DNA of 64,000 bases from Anoxybacteroides rupiense. Its GTDB lineage: Bacteria > Bacillota > Bacilli > Bacillales > Anoxybacillaceae. A program made the translations under genes and the position numbers. The notes beneath the pieces were generated by a model. It was not told the DNA's origin, searched no databases, and was given only the letters and a program-made list of their open reading frames with translations. The stretch is taken from assembly GCF_014196195.1 (NCBI RefSeq), contig NZ_JACIDF010000006.1:172749-236748 (forward strand). The letters are read 5' to 3'. The stretch's first letter is position 1. The number at the start of each line of letters is the position of its first letter. This document shows positions 23,995 to 32,402 of the stretch, piece after piece.

Positions 23995-26061
23995 ATGCTT
24001 GATAAAAAAAATTCGGAATTATTTCAGCTGCTGATGTCGACAAGGCCGAAATCTTATCCGATTTTTATTGAAACCCATAGCTTGAGCGCAAGGCGCTTTT
24101 TTTACCATTTGGAAAAAATTAATGATTGGCTGAAGCAAAACGATTTGCCGGAAATCGATACAAAGCAAACAGAGCTGATCATCCCAAGTCAGCTGATTGA
24201 GTATTGGAAGAGCCAACAGATGAAAACAAACCCCATCCATAGGAAACAGGTTCATTTTGATGAACGTGAGCGGGTTTTGATTTTATTGCTTTATACCTTT
24301 ATTCGAACAGAGCTGATTTCAAATGCGCACTACCAGTTTTTATTAAACGTCAGCAAAAATACGGTTACTACTGATGTTAAACGCGCCAATGAGTTCAGCA
24401 AAAAATTCAGGGTCAAGATCCGCTATACGAGAGAACAAGGTTTTCATTTAAGAGGATCGGAAGAAGACAAACGAAATTTAATGCTAAAATGCATTTCTAT
24501 GTTTTCGTCTCATCCTTCTAAGCATGAAATCTTTGAATATCTTTTTAGGAAGCAGGGGCATCAAGATCAATTTGCAACTTACGAAAAACATTTAAAGAAC
24601 GTGGAAAAAGCTTTTCGCTTAACCTTTATTGAAGAAAGAATGTTTGACTTTATTTACCTGCTGCAAATGATTCACATTCGCCAGCATCAACAAAAATGGG
24701 TTCAAATTCACTCTGATACGAACCAATTTTTACAAAAGCATGATATGTATCCAGTCGCTCTGACAATCCAACAAGCTCTAAATGAAAGCACACAAACTGA
24801 AGAACTCGCCTATTTAACCATTCTGTTATTAGGAATTACCCAAGGACAATTATCGCCAACATCGACCGAGCTGCTAACTTCTATGACGGAAAAAATTATC
24901 AATGATTTTGAAAAATATGCGTGCTTTCAAATAAAAAATAAACCAAAAGCGATTGAAGCGCTTTATCGTCATTTTAAACCAGCCTATTATCGCATGCTGT
25001 ATAAAATTCCGATTACCAATCCGCTATTAGAGGAAATTAAAGAAGAGCATGCAAGCTTGTTCAGTTTTGTATCAGAAGTGATGAAGCCCATTCAAGAAAT
25101 GCTTAATATCGATATTCCCGAAGATGAGATTGGATTTTTGACGATTCACTTTGGTGCTTTGCTTGAACAAAATGCACTTGAAGCCAAAAACAAAAAACCG
25201 ATACGAGCGGTCATTGTTTGTTCTAACGGTATTAGTTCAAGTTTAATGGTTGAAACTTATTTGCACTCATTATTTCCAAACTTCCACTGGCTTTCGCCTA
25301 TGTCAAAGGATGCGTTTTCCAATCTGGATGAGCGAGACTACGATATCGTGTTTTCTACGGTTCCGCTACAAACAAGTAAGACACTCTTTATCGTTAAACC
25401 GATTATGAACGAAGCGGAAAAAAAGCTTCTTCATCATACGGTAATGCAGCAACTATTTACCCATTCAACTCCATATCCGACACCGGAGCAAATTATAAAA
25501 ATTATCGAAAGATATTGCGTGGTGCAGCATGCAGAAAAATTGAAAGAAGACATTACGGCCGTGTTATATGGACAGCCGAACAAAACCAACTTGAGGAGGA
25601 GACAACCGTTGTTGAATGAGCTGATTACAGAAGAAATGATTCAATTCGAAACAGGCATCTCCGATTGGAAGAAAGCCATTGCTAAAGCGGCAGAACCACT
25701 GTTGCAAAACGGATATATTCAGCCGTCCTACATTGATGAAATGATTGGAAACGTCGAGAAGTTAGGACCATATTTCATTGTCCATCCAGAGCTAGCGATT
25801 CCTCATGCTAGACCGGAATGCGGGGTACAAAAATTAGGAATGAGCATTTTAAAGCTTGATGAGCCTACTTATCTATTAAATGAAGAAAAGAATGCAGTCA
25901 AAGTGTTGATTTGTCTTGCAGCCATCGATAATACAACACATCTCAAAGCTCTCGCTCAGTTAACGAAGCTATTAGGAAATAAAGAAAGCCTTCAAGCACT
26001 TTTTCAAGCGAAAGATAAAGCCGAGCTTTTACAGCTTATTCATCAATATTCACTGACTTAA
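23995..26061 (+). CDS. MtlR/LicR-type PTS transcriptional activator (HTH-PRD-PRD-EIIB-EIIA)
   Basis: 688 aa from ATG 23995 (GGGAGGAG upstream). Seen in order: N-terminal helix-turn-helix region (about residues 1-160, FLLNVSKNTVTTDVKRA), two PRD domains with conserved His (about 170-400; LTIHFGALLEQ closes PRD2), an EIIB-like domain with VVCSNGISSS-type Cys loop (Cys near 405-410), and an EIIA domain (about 540-688) with phospho-acceptor His near 604 in AIPHARPE. Known: such activators are controlled by EI/HPr and EII phosphorylation. It precedes ascorbate-type IIB/IIC genes and very likely controls them. The EIIA part has its own internal ribosome site (25593-25611). Confidence 0.88.
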   Translation: MLDKKNSELFQLLMSTRPKSYPIFIETHSLSARRFFYHLEKINDWLKQNDLPEIDTKQTELIIPSQLIEYWKSQQMKTNPIHRKQVHFDERERVLILLLYTFIRTELISNAHYQFLLNVSKNTVTTDVKRANEFSKKFRVKIRYTREQGFHLRGSEEDKRNLMLKCISMFSSHPSKHEIFEYLFRKQGHQDQFATYEKHLKNVEKAFRLTFIEERMFDFIYLLQMIHIRQHQQKWVQIHSDTNQFLQKHDMYPVALTIQQALNESTQTEELAYLTILLLGITQGQLSPTSTELLTSMTEKIINDFEKYACFQIKNKPKAIEALYRHFKPAYYRMLYKIPITNPLLEEIKEEHASLFSFVSEVMKPIQEMLNIDIPEDEIGFLTIHFGALLEQNALEAKNKKPIRAVIVCSNGISSSLMVETYLHSLFPNFHWLSPMSKDAFSNLDERDYDIVFSTVPLQTSKTLFIVKPIMNEAEKKLLHHTVMQQLFTHSTPYPTPEQIIKIIERYCVVQHAEKLKEDITAVLYGQPNKTNLRRRQPLLNELITEEMIQFETGISDWKKAIAKAAEPLLQNGYIQPSYIDEMIGNVEKLGPYFIVHPELAIPHARPECGVQKLGMSILKLDEPTYLLNEEKNAVKVLICLAAIDNTTHLKALAQLTKLLGNKESLQALFQAKDKAELLQLIHQYSLT
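25609..26061 (+). CDS. Possible internal start: stand-alone EIIA (UlaC-like)
   Basis: Inside the regulator, GAGGAGGAG (25593-25601) lies 7 bp before an in-frame TTG (25609), exactly at the interdomain junction. Translation from it gives about 150 aa, the usual size of a free EIIA of the ascorbate family, with GPYFIVHPELAIPHARPE. The downstream operon has IIB and IIC but no IIA gene, so a separate product would complete the transporter. This is inference; no expression data exist here. Confidence 0.45.
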   Translation: MLNELITEEMIQFETGISDWKKAIAKAAEPLLQNGYIQPSYIDEMIGNVEKLGPYFIVHPELAIPHARPECGVQKLGMSILKLDEPTYLLNEEKNAVKVLICLAAIDNTTHLKALAQLTKLLGNKESLQALFQAKDKAELLQLIHQYSLT

Positions 26062-26301
26062 TGCATGAATGAAACTTACTTCATGAAATAGAGAAAGGAG
26101 GCGAAGGGCCAAACTTCATATACGAATATTTTCATAGACATGGAATTGATGCCGTTTTTCGGCCGGTCGGATGGTTGGACCAAAACTGAATATAGGATGA
26201 AGAGAAGCGAAAGTCATCTCTGACCATCAATGTTCCAGAGGTCATAAGATTATTTTGTAAAAAACTATTTGATTCCAATAATTTTTTAGGAGGGATTTAG
26301 A

Positions 26302-26583
26302 TTGAAAATTTTAGCCATTTGTGGATCCGGTCTTGGAAGCAGTTTTATGCTGGAAATGAATATTCAACAAGTATTAAGGGAGCTAGGGGTTGATCACATC
26401 GAAGTCGAACATTGCGATCTCAGCTCCGCTACAAGCGATATGGCTGATTTGTTCGTGATGGCTAAGGATATTGCAGAAGGCGCCAGCCATTTGGGAGATC
26501 GCATTATATTAGATAGCATTATCGATCAGGAAGAAATGAAAAATAAGCTAAAACAGAAGCTGGAGGAATTAGGAAAATTATAA
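26302..26583 (+). CDS. ulaB: PTS ascorbate-type IIB component (UlaB/SgaB family)
   Basis: 93 aa, TTG start behind AGGAGGG. Seen: P-loop with phospho-Cys7 in CGSGLGSSFML at the N-terminus, VEHCDLSS and a charged C-terminal helix. It is the cytosolic phosphotransfer subunit that passes phosphate from IIA to the sugar. Followed 13 bp later by the IIC gene. The family also serves sugars other than ascorbate; the symbol refers to family, not proven substrate. Confidence 0.85.
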   Translation: MKILAICGSGLGSSFMLEMNIQQVLRELGVDHIEVEHCDLSSATSDMADLFVMAKDIAEGASHLGDRIILDSIIDQEEMKNKLKQKLEELGKL

Positions 26584-26596
26584 GGAGGGGGTTCAT

Positions 26597-27973
26597 GTGG
26601 GAAATGCGGTATTAAAGTTTGTGATGGATATTTTAAGCGAGCCGGCTGTATTAGTTTCCATCATTGCGCTAGTTGGACTCGTCATTCAAAAAAAGCCTGC
26701 CAGCGATATCATTAAAGGAACCACCAAATCGTTTTTAGGCTTCATTGTTATCTCTGCCGGGGCTAGCATCTTAGTGAGCTCGCTTGATCCTTTCGGCAAA
26801 ATGTTTCAAGAAGCTTTCCACGTCAATGGAGTGGTGCCAAATAATGAAGCGATTGTGGCGATGGCATTATCCGAATACGGATCATCAACCGCTCTTATTA
26901 TGTTTTTTGGAATGATTGCTAATATTTTAGTCGCTCGCTTTACAAAATTAAAATATATTTTCCTGACGGGACACCATACCTTGTATATGGCGTGCATGAT
27001 TGCCGTGATTTTAGTTGCTGCGGGATTAAAAGGATTTCAGCTCGCCTTCGTCGGTTCTTTAGCGCTTGGTCTGATTATGGCGATTTTCCCAGCGCTGGCG
27101 CAACCGTTTATGAGAAAAATCACAGGAAATGATCAAGTCGGATTTGGCCATTTTAGCACGCTCGGGTATGCCTTATCTGGGGCGATCGGCAGTCTTGTCG
27201 GCAAAAATTCGCGTTCAACAGAAAAAATAAACTTTCCAAAAGGGCTCGGTTTTTTAAGAGACAGCTCTATCAGTATTGCATTAACAATGACCATCCTTTA
27301 TATCATTGTAGCCATCATTGCTGGACCGGACTACATCGAAAAAAATTTAAGCGGCGGGAAAAACTTCATTGTCTTTTCCATCATTCAAGCGATTACGTTT
27401 GCCGCGGGAGTGTTCATTATTTTATCTGGAGTTCGGCTTGTCCTAGCAGAAATTGTTCCTGCGTTTAAAGGAATTTCGACCAAGCTTGTTCCAAACGCCA
27501 AACCAGCTCTTGATTGCCCCATTGTGTTTCCATATGCACCAAATGCGGTATTAATCGGATTTTTTTGCAGCTTCTTAGGTGGGATCGTCGGCATGATGAT
27601 TCTTGGAATAGCCGGTTCGATCATTATTTTGCCAGGGGTTGTTCCGCATTTCTTCACAGGTGCGACAGCTGGCGTATTCGGGAATGCTACTGGTGGAATA
27701 CGGGGCGCAACCATTGGATCTTTCGCCAATGGGCTGCTGATTACTTTCTTGCCGGTGTTCTTGATGCCGGTGCTAGGAGATTTAGGGTTTGCCAATACCA
27801 CCTTCTCTGATGCCGATTTTGGGGCTTCTGGCATTGTGTTAGGTTATATAGCGAATGATTTAGGTTCAGTAGGAATTACTGTGACGATCATCGCCGCTGT
27901 CGTCATTGCCGTCGTCCTTTCTTTTATTCGCAACAAGAAAAATGCTTCTCCTGATCATACCACCAACGTTTAA
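26597..27973 (+). CDS. ulaA: PTS ascorbate-type IIC permease (UlaA/SgaT family)
   Basis: 458 aa, GTG start behind AAGGAGGGGG. Seen: about ten to eleven hydrophobic helices, GTTKSFLGFIVISAGASIL, the UlaA-like EYGSSTALIMFFG (about residues 92-104), LTGHHTLYM and C-terminal GFANTTFSDADFGASGI. Membrane channel of the PTS; imports and, with IIB, phosphorylates its sugar. Its stop codon is inside a palindrome (27959-27983). Neighbour genes encode a split transketolase rather than the E. coli UlaDEF enzymes, so a pentose or ketose is as likely as ascorbate. Confidence 0.9.
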   Translation: MGNAVLKFVMDILSEPAVLVSIIALVGLVIQKKPASDIIKGTTKSFLGFIVISAGASILVSSLDPFGKMFQEAFHVNGVVPNNEAIVAMALSEYGSSTALIMFFGMIANILVARFTKLKYIFLTGHHTLYMACMIAVILVAAGLKGFQLAFVGSLALGLIMAIFPALAQPFMRKITGNDQVGFGHFSTLGYALSGAIGSLVGKNSRSTEKINFPKGLGFLRDSSISIALTMTILYIIVAIIAGPDYIEKNLSGGKNFIVFSIIQAITFAAGVFIILSGVRLVLAEIVPAFKGISTKLVPNAKPALDCPIVFPYAPNAVLIGFFCSFLGGIVGMMILGIAGSIIILPGVVPHFFTGATAGVFGNATGGIRGATIGSFANGLLITFLPVFLMPVLGDLGFANTTFSDADFGASGIVLGYIANDLGSVGITVTIIAAVVIAVVLSFIRNKKNASPDHTTNV

Positions 27974-27990
27974 TGTTGGTGGTTCTCTTC
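27959..27990 (+). terminator. Hairpin at end of ulaA (possible attenuator within operon)
   Basis: ACCACCAAC / GTTGGTGGT perfect 9-bp stem, 7-nt loop, then TCTCTTCTT. The weak T-run suggests partial termination or mRNA protection between the PTS and transketolase genes. Confidence 0.55.
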
Positions 27991-28061
27991 TTAGAATGGT
28001 CTGCTCCCGGTTTTATTTTAATAGCTTTTTTGCATCAGTCATGATGAAGGAGGAATCAAAG

Positions 28062-28904
28062 ATGAGCGAGCTGGAACGATTTCGCGATCAAATCAGATTA
28101 TGGACATTAAAGCAGCTATATGCTTTAGGGTTCGGCCATTATGGAGGAAGCCTTTCAATTGTTGAAGTCCTAGCTGTGCTATACGGCAAAATCATGAACA
28201 TTTCTCCACAACAAATGCACGATGAACGGCGTGATCGTTTTATTTTATCAAAAGGGCATGGCGGACCAGCCCTTTATGCGACATTAGCTGTCAAAGGTTT
28301 TTTTTCATATGATCTGCTCTATACATTGAATCAAACTGGGACCCGTATCCCTTCTCATCCCGACCGCAACTTAACACCGGGGGTAGAAATGACAACAGGT
28401 TCGTTAGGACAAGGACTTTCGGTCGCTGTCGGTGTTGCCTTATCACAAAAATTATCTGACTTGCCGTCTTATACGTATACGATTGTGGGAGATGGAGAAT
28501 TAAACGAAGGCCAGTGCTGGGAAGCGATCCAGTTTGCGGCTCATCACAAGCTCCATCGCCTATTTGTCTTTGTCGATGACAATAAAAAGCAACTGGACGG
28601 CTGGACCAAAGAGATATGCGATCCTATCGACTTTGTAGAGAAGTTCCGCTCTTTCGGCTTTTGGGTGCGCCGAGTGAACGGCGCGAGCTTGGAAGAGATT
28701 GAAGCAGCCATTCAAGCGGGAAAACAGCAAACAGAAAAGCCCGTGGCGATCATTCTCGATACGATTAAGGGCCAAGGCGTGCCGTATTTAGAACAAAAGG
28801 AGGACAATCACCATATAAGGCCATCAGACGAAGACCGTCAAGCGATCGAGGAAGCGATTTATGAACTCGAACAAAAATGTTCCACAGAGGATGTGATCAG
28901 ATGA
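28062..28904 (+). CDS. Transketolase, N-terminal subunit
   Basis: 280 aa from ATG 28062 (AAGGAGGAA upstream). Seen: GFGHYGGSLSIVEVL, LSKGHGGPALYA with the conserved His, SHPDRNLTPGVEMTTGSLGQGLS, and the TPP/Mg motif GDGELNEGQ...DDN (about residues 143-172). It is the TPP-binding half of a split transketolase; the full enzyme needs the C-terminal subunit encoded next, whose ATG overlaps this stop (ATGA). Known: transketolases move two-carbon ketol units between sugar phosphates. Split forms in sugar operons act on special pentoses. Confidence 0.93.
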   Translation: MSELERFRDQIRLWTLKQLYALGFGHYGGSLSIVEVLAVLYGKIMNISPQQMHDERRDRFILSKGHGGPALYATLAVKGFFSYDLLYTLNQTGTRIPSHPDRNLTPGVEMTTGSLGQGLSVAVGVALSQKLSDLPSYTYTIVGDGELNEGQCWEAIQFAAHHKLHRLFVFVDDNKKQLDGWTKEICDPIDFVEKFRSFGFWVRRVNGASLEEIEAAIQAGKQQTEKPVAIILDTIKGQGVPYLEQKEDNHHIRPSDEDRQAIEEAIYELEQKCSTEDVIR

Positions 28905-29863
28905 GCCTAAAGTACTGGCCGTTGGAATTAGAAGAAAAGGAAATGCGCCAAATCTATGCGGAAACGCTTTTAGAGCTGGCGCAAAAGGATCCGCGCGTGG
29001 TCGCCTTAGAAGCAGATTTAATGAGTTCGATCTCCACCAATAAAATCCAGTCGTTTATTCCAAAGCAACTAATCAATTGCGGCATTATGGAAGCTCATAT
29101 GATGGGAGTGGCGGCCGGCTTCTCTCTAACTGGAAAAATTCCGTTTGTTCATACATTTGCTCAATTCGCGACAAGACGAGCCTTTGATCAATTATTTGTA
29201 TCATGCGCATACGCCCAATTAAATGTAAAAATTATTGGATCTGACGCGGGAGTGACGGCAGAGCACAACGGTGGAACTCATATGGCTTTTGAGGACCTTG
29301 GTCTTGTAAGATTGATTCCGCATGCGACCGTTTATGAAGTCAGCGACAGCACCATGTTTCGCGCACTGCTTAAACAAATCTATCAAGAATACGGGATTCA
29401 TTATATTCGCACCATCCGTAAAAAAGCGACGCGTCTTTATACAAATGGTGAATCCTTTCCAAAAGGAAAAGGCAAATGCTTGCGCCAAGGTCGTGACGTC
29501 GCTATCATCGCATCCGGAATTATGGTGGAAGAAGCATTGAAAGCAGCGGAACAGTTAGCCAACCGAGGAATCGAAGCGATGGTCATTGATATGTATTCCA
29601 TCAAGCCGATTGACCAAGATTTGCTCATACATGCGGCTCAAAAAACAGGATTGATTGTCACAGCCGAAAATCATAATCTCATTGGCGGATTAGGGAGTGC
29701 CGTTGCTGAAACGCTGATGGAAACATATCCGGTTCCAGTATACCGTGTGGGGGTTCGTGAACAATTCGGTCAAGTTGGAAAAATGGATGAATTAAAAGAG
29801 GTTTACGGGCTAACAGCGGAACAAATCGTCCAAACGGTAATGAAGAAATGGCCGAAAGAATAA
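28901..29863 (+). CDS. Transketolase, C-terminal subunit
   Basis: 320 aa; the ATG at 28901 overlaps the preceding stop, so the two subunits are translationally coupled. Seen: VALEADLMSS, NCGIMEAHMMGVAAGFSLTG with the catalytic Glu, HTFAQFATRRAFDQL, EHNGGTHMAFEDLGLVR, and the transketolase C domain with AENHNLIGGLGSAVAE and RVGVREQFGQVG. It completes the TPP-dependent enzyme. Likely stoichiometric with the N-terminal subunit and cytosolic. Substrate should be the phosphorylated sugar delivered by the upstream PTS (inference). Confidence 0.93.
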   Translation: MSLKYWPLELEEKEMRQIYAETLLELAQKDPRVVALEADLMSSISTNKIQSFIPKQLINCGIMEAHMMGVAAGFSLTGKIPFVHTFAQFATRRAFDQLFVSCAYAQLNVKIIGSDAGVTAEHNGGTHMAFEDLGLVRLIPHATVYEVSDSTMFRALLKQIYQEYGIHYIRTIRKKATRLYTNGESFPKGKGKCLRQGRDVAIIASGIMVEEALKAAEQLANRGIEAMVIDMYSIKPIDQDLLIHAAQKTGLIVTAENHNLIGGLGSAVAETLMETYPVPVYRVGVREQFGQVGKMDELKEVYGLTAEQIVQTVMKKWPKE

Positions 29864-29992
29864 GCTCATTTATGGTGGTGTTTTCACAGCAAATGGGCTT
29901 GAAAATGCTTGGCAAACAAGGAACGTAGCCGTTCGAATCTCATGATGAGAGGACGCAGTGACGCAGAATAAAATCGTTTATCAAGAGCTTGA

Positions 29993-30017
29993 AACACGCA
30001 TTATATGCGTGTTTTTT
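29993..30017 (+). terminator. Terminator of PTS-transketolase operon
   Basis: AACACGCA / TGCGTGTT stem followed by TTTTTT. Confidence 0.85.
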
Positions 30018-30125
30018 ATATCGAACAGGATTTCAAACGAACAAGGAGAATGTAAGAATGAGGACGGCCAACCGTTTCGTGGCATTCTTTTTTCAGGAAA
30101 GGATAAAGATAAGGAGGATCGCATC

Positions 30126-30680
30126 ATGAGAGTCTACGAAACCGATCGCTTGCGGTTAAGAGAACTAGATGACACATTTGCTGAAACCGTGCTGAGATAT
30201 TATGAAAAAAACCGAGATTTTCTGCAGAAGTGGGAGGCGGACAGACAAGAACATTTTTTTACATTGGAATATCAAGCCAATCGATTGCGTCAAGATTTAG
30301 AACTAGCTAAAGCAGGAAATTTGCTTAAGCTTTGGCTGTTTCGCAAGGATGCTGGAGATGAAGCCCCAGCCATTGGCTGCATTAGTTTTAGCCATATAAT
30401 CCGCGGCATTTTTCAATCGTGTATTTTAGGATATAAGCTGGATCAAGAGGAAATAAAGAAAGGATACATCACGGAAGCACTGAAAAAAGGAATCGGCATC
30501 ATCTTTAATGAATATCGGCTTCATCGAATTGAAGCTCCCATTATGCCCAAAAATAAAGCCTCCATTCGAGTAGTCAAAAAACTTGGCTTCGAATGTGAAG
30601 GGATCGCCAAAAAAATGCTCAAAGTGAACGGAAAATGGGAAGACCACATCAGATGGGTGTTATTGAATGACCAAGTGTAA
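30126..30680 (+). CDS. GNAT N-acetyltransferase (RimJ/RimL type)
   Basis: 184 aa from ATG 30126 (AAGGAGG upstream; the longer open frame crosses the preceding terminator). Seen: TDRLRLRELDDTFAETVLRYY, a beta strand IGCISFSHI, the acetyl-CoA-binding YKLDQEEIKKGYITEAL (equivalent of RxxGxA with Lys-Gly) and HRIEAPIMPKNKASIRVVKKLGFECEG. RimJ-like members acetylate N-terminal amines of ribosomal proteins or small amines; target unknown. Monocistronic. Confidence 0.85.
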   Translation: MRVYETDRLRLRELDDTFAETVLRYYEKNRDFLQKWEADRQEHFFTLEYQANRLRQDLELAKAGNLLKLWLFRKDAGDEAPAIGCISFSHIIRGIFQSCILGYKLDQEEIKKGYITEALKKGIGIIFNEYRLHRIEAPIMPKNKASIRVVKKLGFECEGIAKKMLKVNGKWEDHIRWVLLNDQV

Positions 30681-30973
30681 GGATATGGACAATTGGCTGC
30701 GAATATTTTTAAAAAGGTGCTAATGTTTAAGACAAAAAGGAGGTGATGGTCTGCCTTCATTACGTTACGTCATCAGCATGAAGTCGGATAAGATACTCTA
30801 ATGAACAGGCCCTATATCTAGTTATAATAATAAATAAACAGTGAAGTAGTTTCAGTTCATTCTCTCCAAATATTTGAGAAATTGAAAAATTAGGAACAAA
30901 TACACTGTTAATTTGATAATATTTTATTTATTTATAATAGTATGAATATTCATGTTGTAAAGGAGAGAATGCT

Positions 30974-32296
30974 GTGAAAGTATTGTCCAATTTTTTTACT
31001 GTACTCGTTCAAAGGTTTTTGCCAGATCCTTTTGTCTTCGCGTTGATTCTAACCGCTATTTTGTTTATATCCGGGATCATCTTCACTCCCTATAGTCCAC
31101 TCGAGATGGTTCATTTCTGGGGAGATGGTTTTTGGGACTTGCTGGCATTTGCTATGCAAATGAGCTTGATTTTAGTAACAGGGCACGCTTTAGCAAGTTC
31201 ACCGCTTGTTAAAAAAGGACTGCAAAACCTTGCCGGTGTTGCTAAAACGCCTGCTCAGGGAGTCATCCTCGTAACATTAGGAGCGGCGATCGCATCTTTA
31301 ATTAATTGGGGATTTGGCTTAATTGTCGGTGCTTTGTTTGCCAAAGAAGTGGCAAAACGAGTGCCAGGTTCTGATTATCGTCTGTTAATTGCAAGCGCTT
31401 ACATAGGGTTTTTAACGTGGCATGGCGGACTTTCTGGGTCGGTTCCTTTATTAGCAGCCACACCCGGTAATCCGATGGAGAAAATATCCGGGATCATTCC
31501 ATTAACGGAAACCATTTTTACCGGTTTTAATTTGTTTATTACTGTCTCGCTTCTTATTGTTTTACCGATTATGACAAGATTCATGATGCCGAAACCACAC
31601 GAAGTGGTAACAATTGACCCAAAACTGCTTGCTGAAGACCAAAACAATATACCATTGGCAGCGACAAGCGAAAAGAGCTTTGCGGTGCGGATGGAAAACA
31701 GCAGAATCTTAACCTATCTCATCGTTGCGCTTGGGTACGCATATTTAATTTATTACTTTGTCACAAATGGATTTAAAATGGATGTCAATACCGTTAACTT
31801 GATCTTCTTTTTTACGGGTTTATTATTACACGGCACGCCTTTATCGTATATGCAAGCAATCACGAATGCTGCCCGCGGCACAGCTGGCATTTTAATTCAA
31901 TTTCCTTTTTATGCCGGAATCCAAGGGATGATGGAGGAATCAGGATTAGGCGGCATGATTACGAATGCCTTTATCTCCATTTCTAATGAACATACTTTTC
32001 CGATTCTCGCTTTTTTAAGCTCTGGCTTCATTAATTTCTTTGTTCCATCTGGAGGAGGGCATTGGGTCGTTCAAGGACCTTTCATTATGCCGGCAGCTGC
32101 TTCGTTAGGAGTCGATCCAGGTATTGCCGCAATGGCTATTGCGTATGGCGAGGCATGGATGAATATGGCACAGCCGTTTTGGGCGCTGCCAGCTCTTGCG
32201 ATTGCGGGGTTAGGAGTCCGAGACATTATGGGATATTGCGTAACAACGTTATTAGTATCGGGAATTATTTTTATAGTCGGACTGACATTTTTCTAA
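30974..32296 (+). CDS. AtoE-family short-chain fatty acid transporter
   Basis: 440 aa, GTG start behind AAAGGAGAG. Seen: about ten hydrophobic helices; FLPDPFVFALILTAILF near the N-terminus, ALASSPLVKKGLQNLAG, LINWGFGLIVGALFAKE, the Gly-rich LTWHGGLSGSVPLLAAT (about residues 150-166), FFVPSGGGHWVVQGPF and GEAWMNMAQPFWALPALAIAGL. These match the AtoE family (TIGR00366), importers of short-chain fatty acids such as butyrate or acetoacetate. No CoA transferase genes adjoin it. Ends in a strong terminator. Confidence 0.88.
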   Translation: MKVLSNFFTVLVQRFLPDPFVFALILTAILFISGIIFTPYSPLEMVHFWGDGFWDLLAFAMQMSLILVTGHALASSPLVKKGLQNLAGVAKTPAQGVILVTLGAAIASLINWGFGLIVGALFAKEVAKRVPGSDYRLLIASAYIGFLTWHGGLSGSVPLLAATPGNPMEKISGIIPLTETIFTGFNLFITVSLLIVLPIMTRFMMPKPHEVVTIDPKLLAEDQNNIPLAATSEKSFAVRMENSRILTYLIVALGYAYLIYYFVTNGFKMDVNTVNLIFFFTGLLLHGTPLSYMQAITNAARGTAGILIQFPFYAGIQGMMEESGLGGMITNAFISISNEHTFPILAFLSSGFINFFVPSGGGHWVVQGPFIMPAAASLGVDPGIAAMAIAYGEAWMNMAQPFWALPALAIAGLGVRDIMGYCVTTLLVSGIIFIVGLTFF

Positions 32297-32314
32297 TTTT
32301 TTGTAAATAAAAAG

Positions 32315-32347
32315 AAAATCCTCCTTGTATGTCAAAGGAGGATTTTT
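32315..32347 (+). terminator. Terminator after AtoE-like gene
   Basis: AAAATCCTCCTT / AAGGAGGATTTTT stem with an 8-nt loop. Confidence 0.9.
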
Positions 32348-32402
32348 CATTGTATCGCATCGGTGGACGAAGGAAAGAGGTAAAATAGATGATAGAAAAG
32401 AG

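Noticed and set aside
27385..27834. Long minus-strand frame opposite ulaA
   Set aside because: Pro/Ala-rich shadow of a real membrane protein gene; no start signal.
29925..29975. tRNA-like GTTCGAATC in the gap after the transketolase genes
   Set aside because: The flanks do not form a T-stem or an acceptor stem, so it is not a tRNA and not a convincing attachment site.
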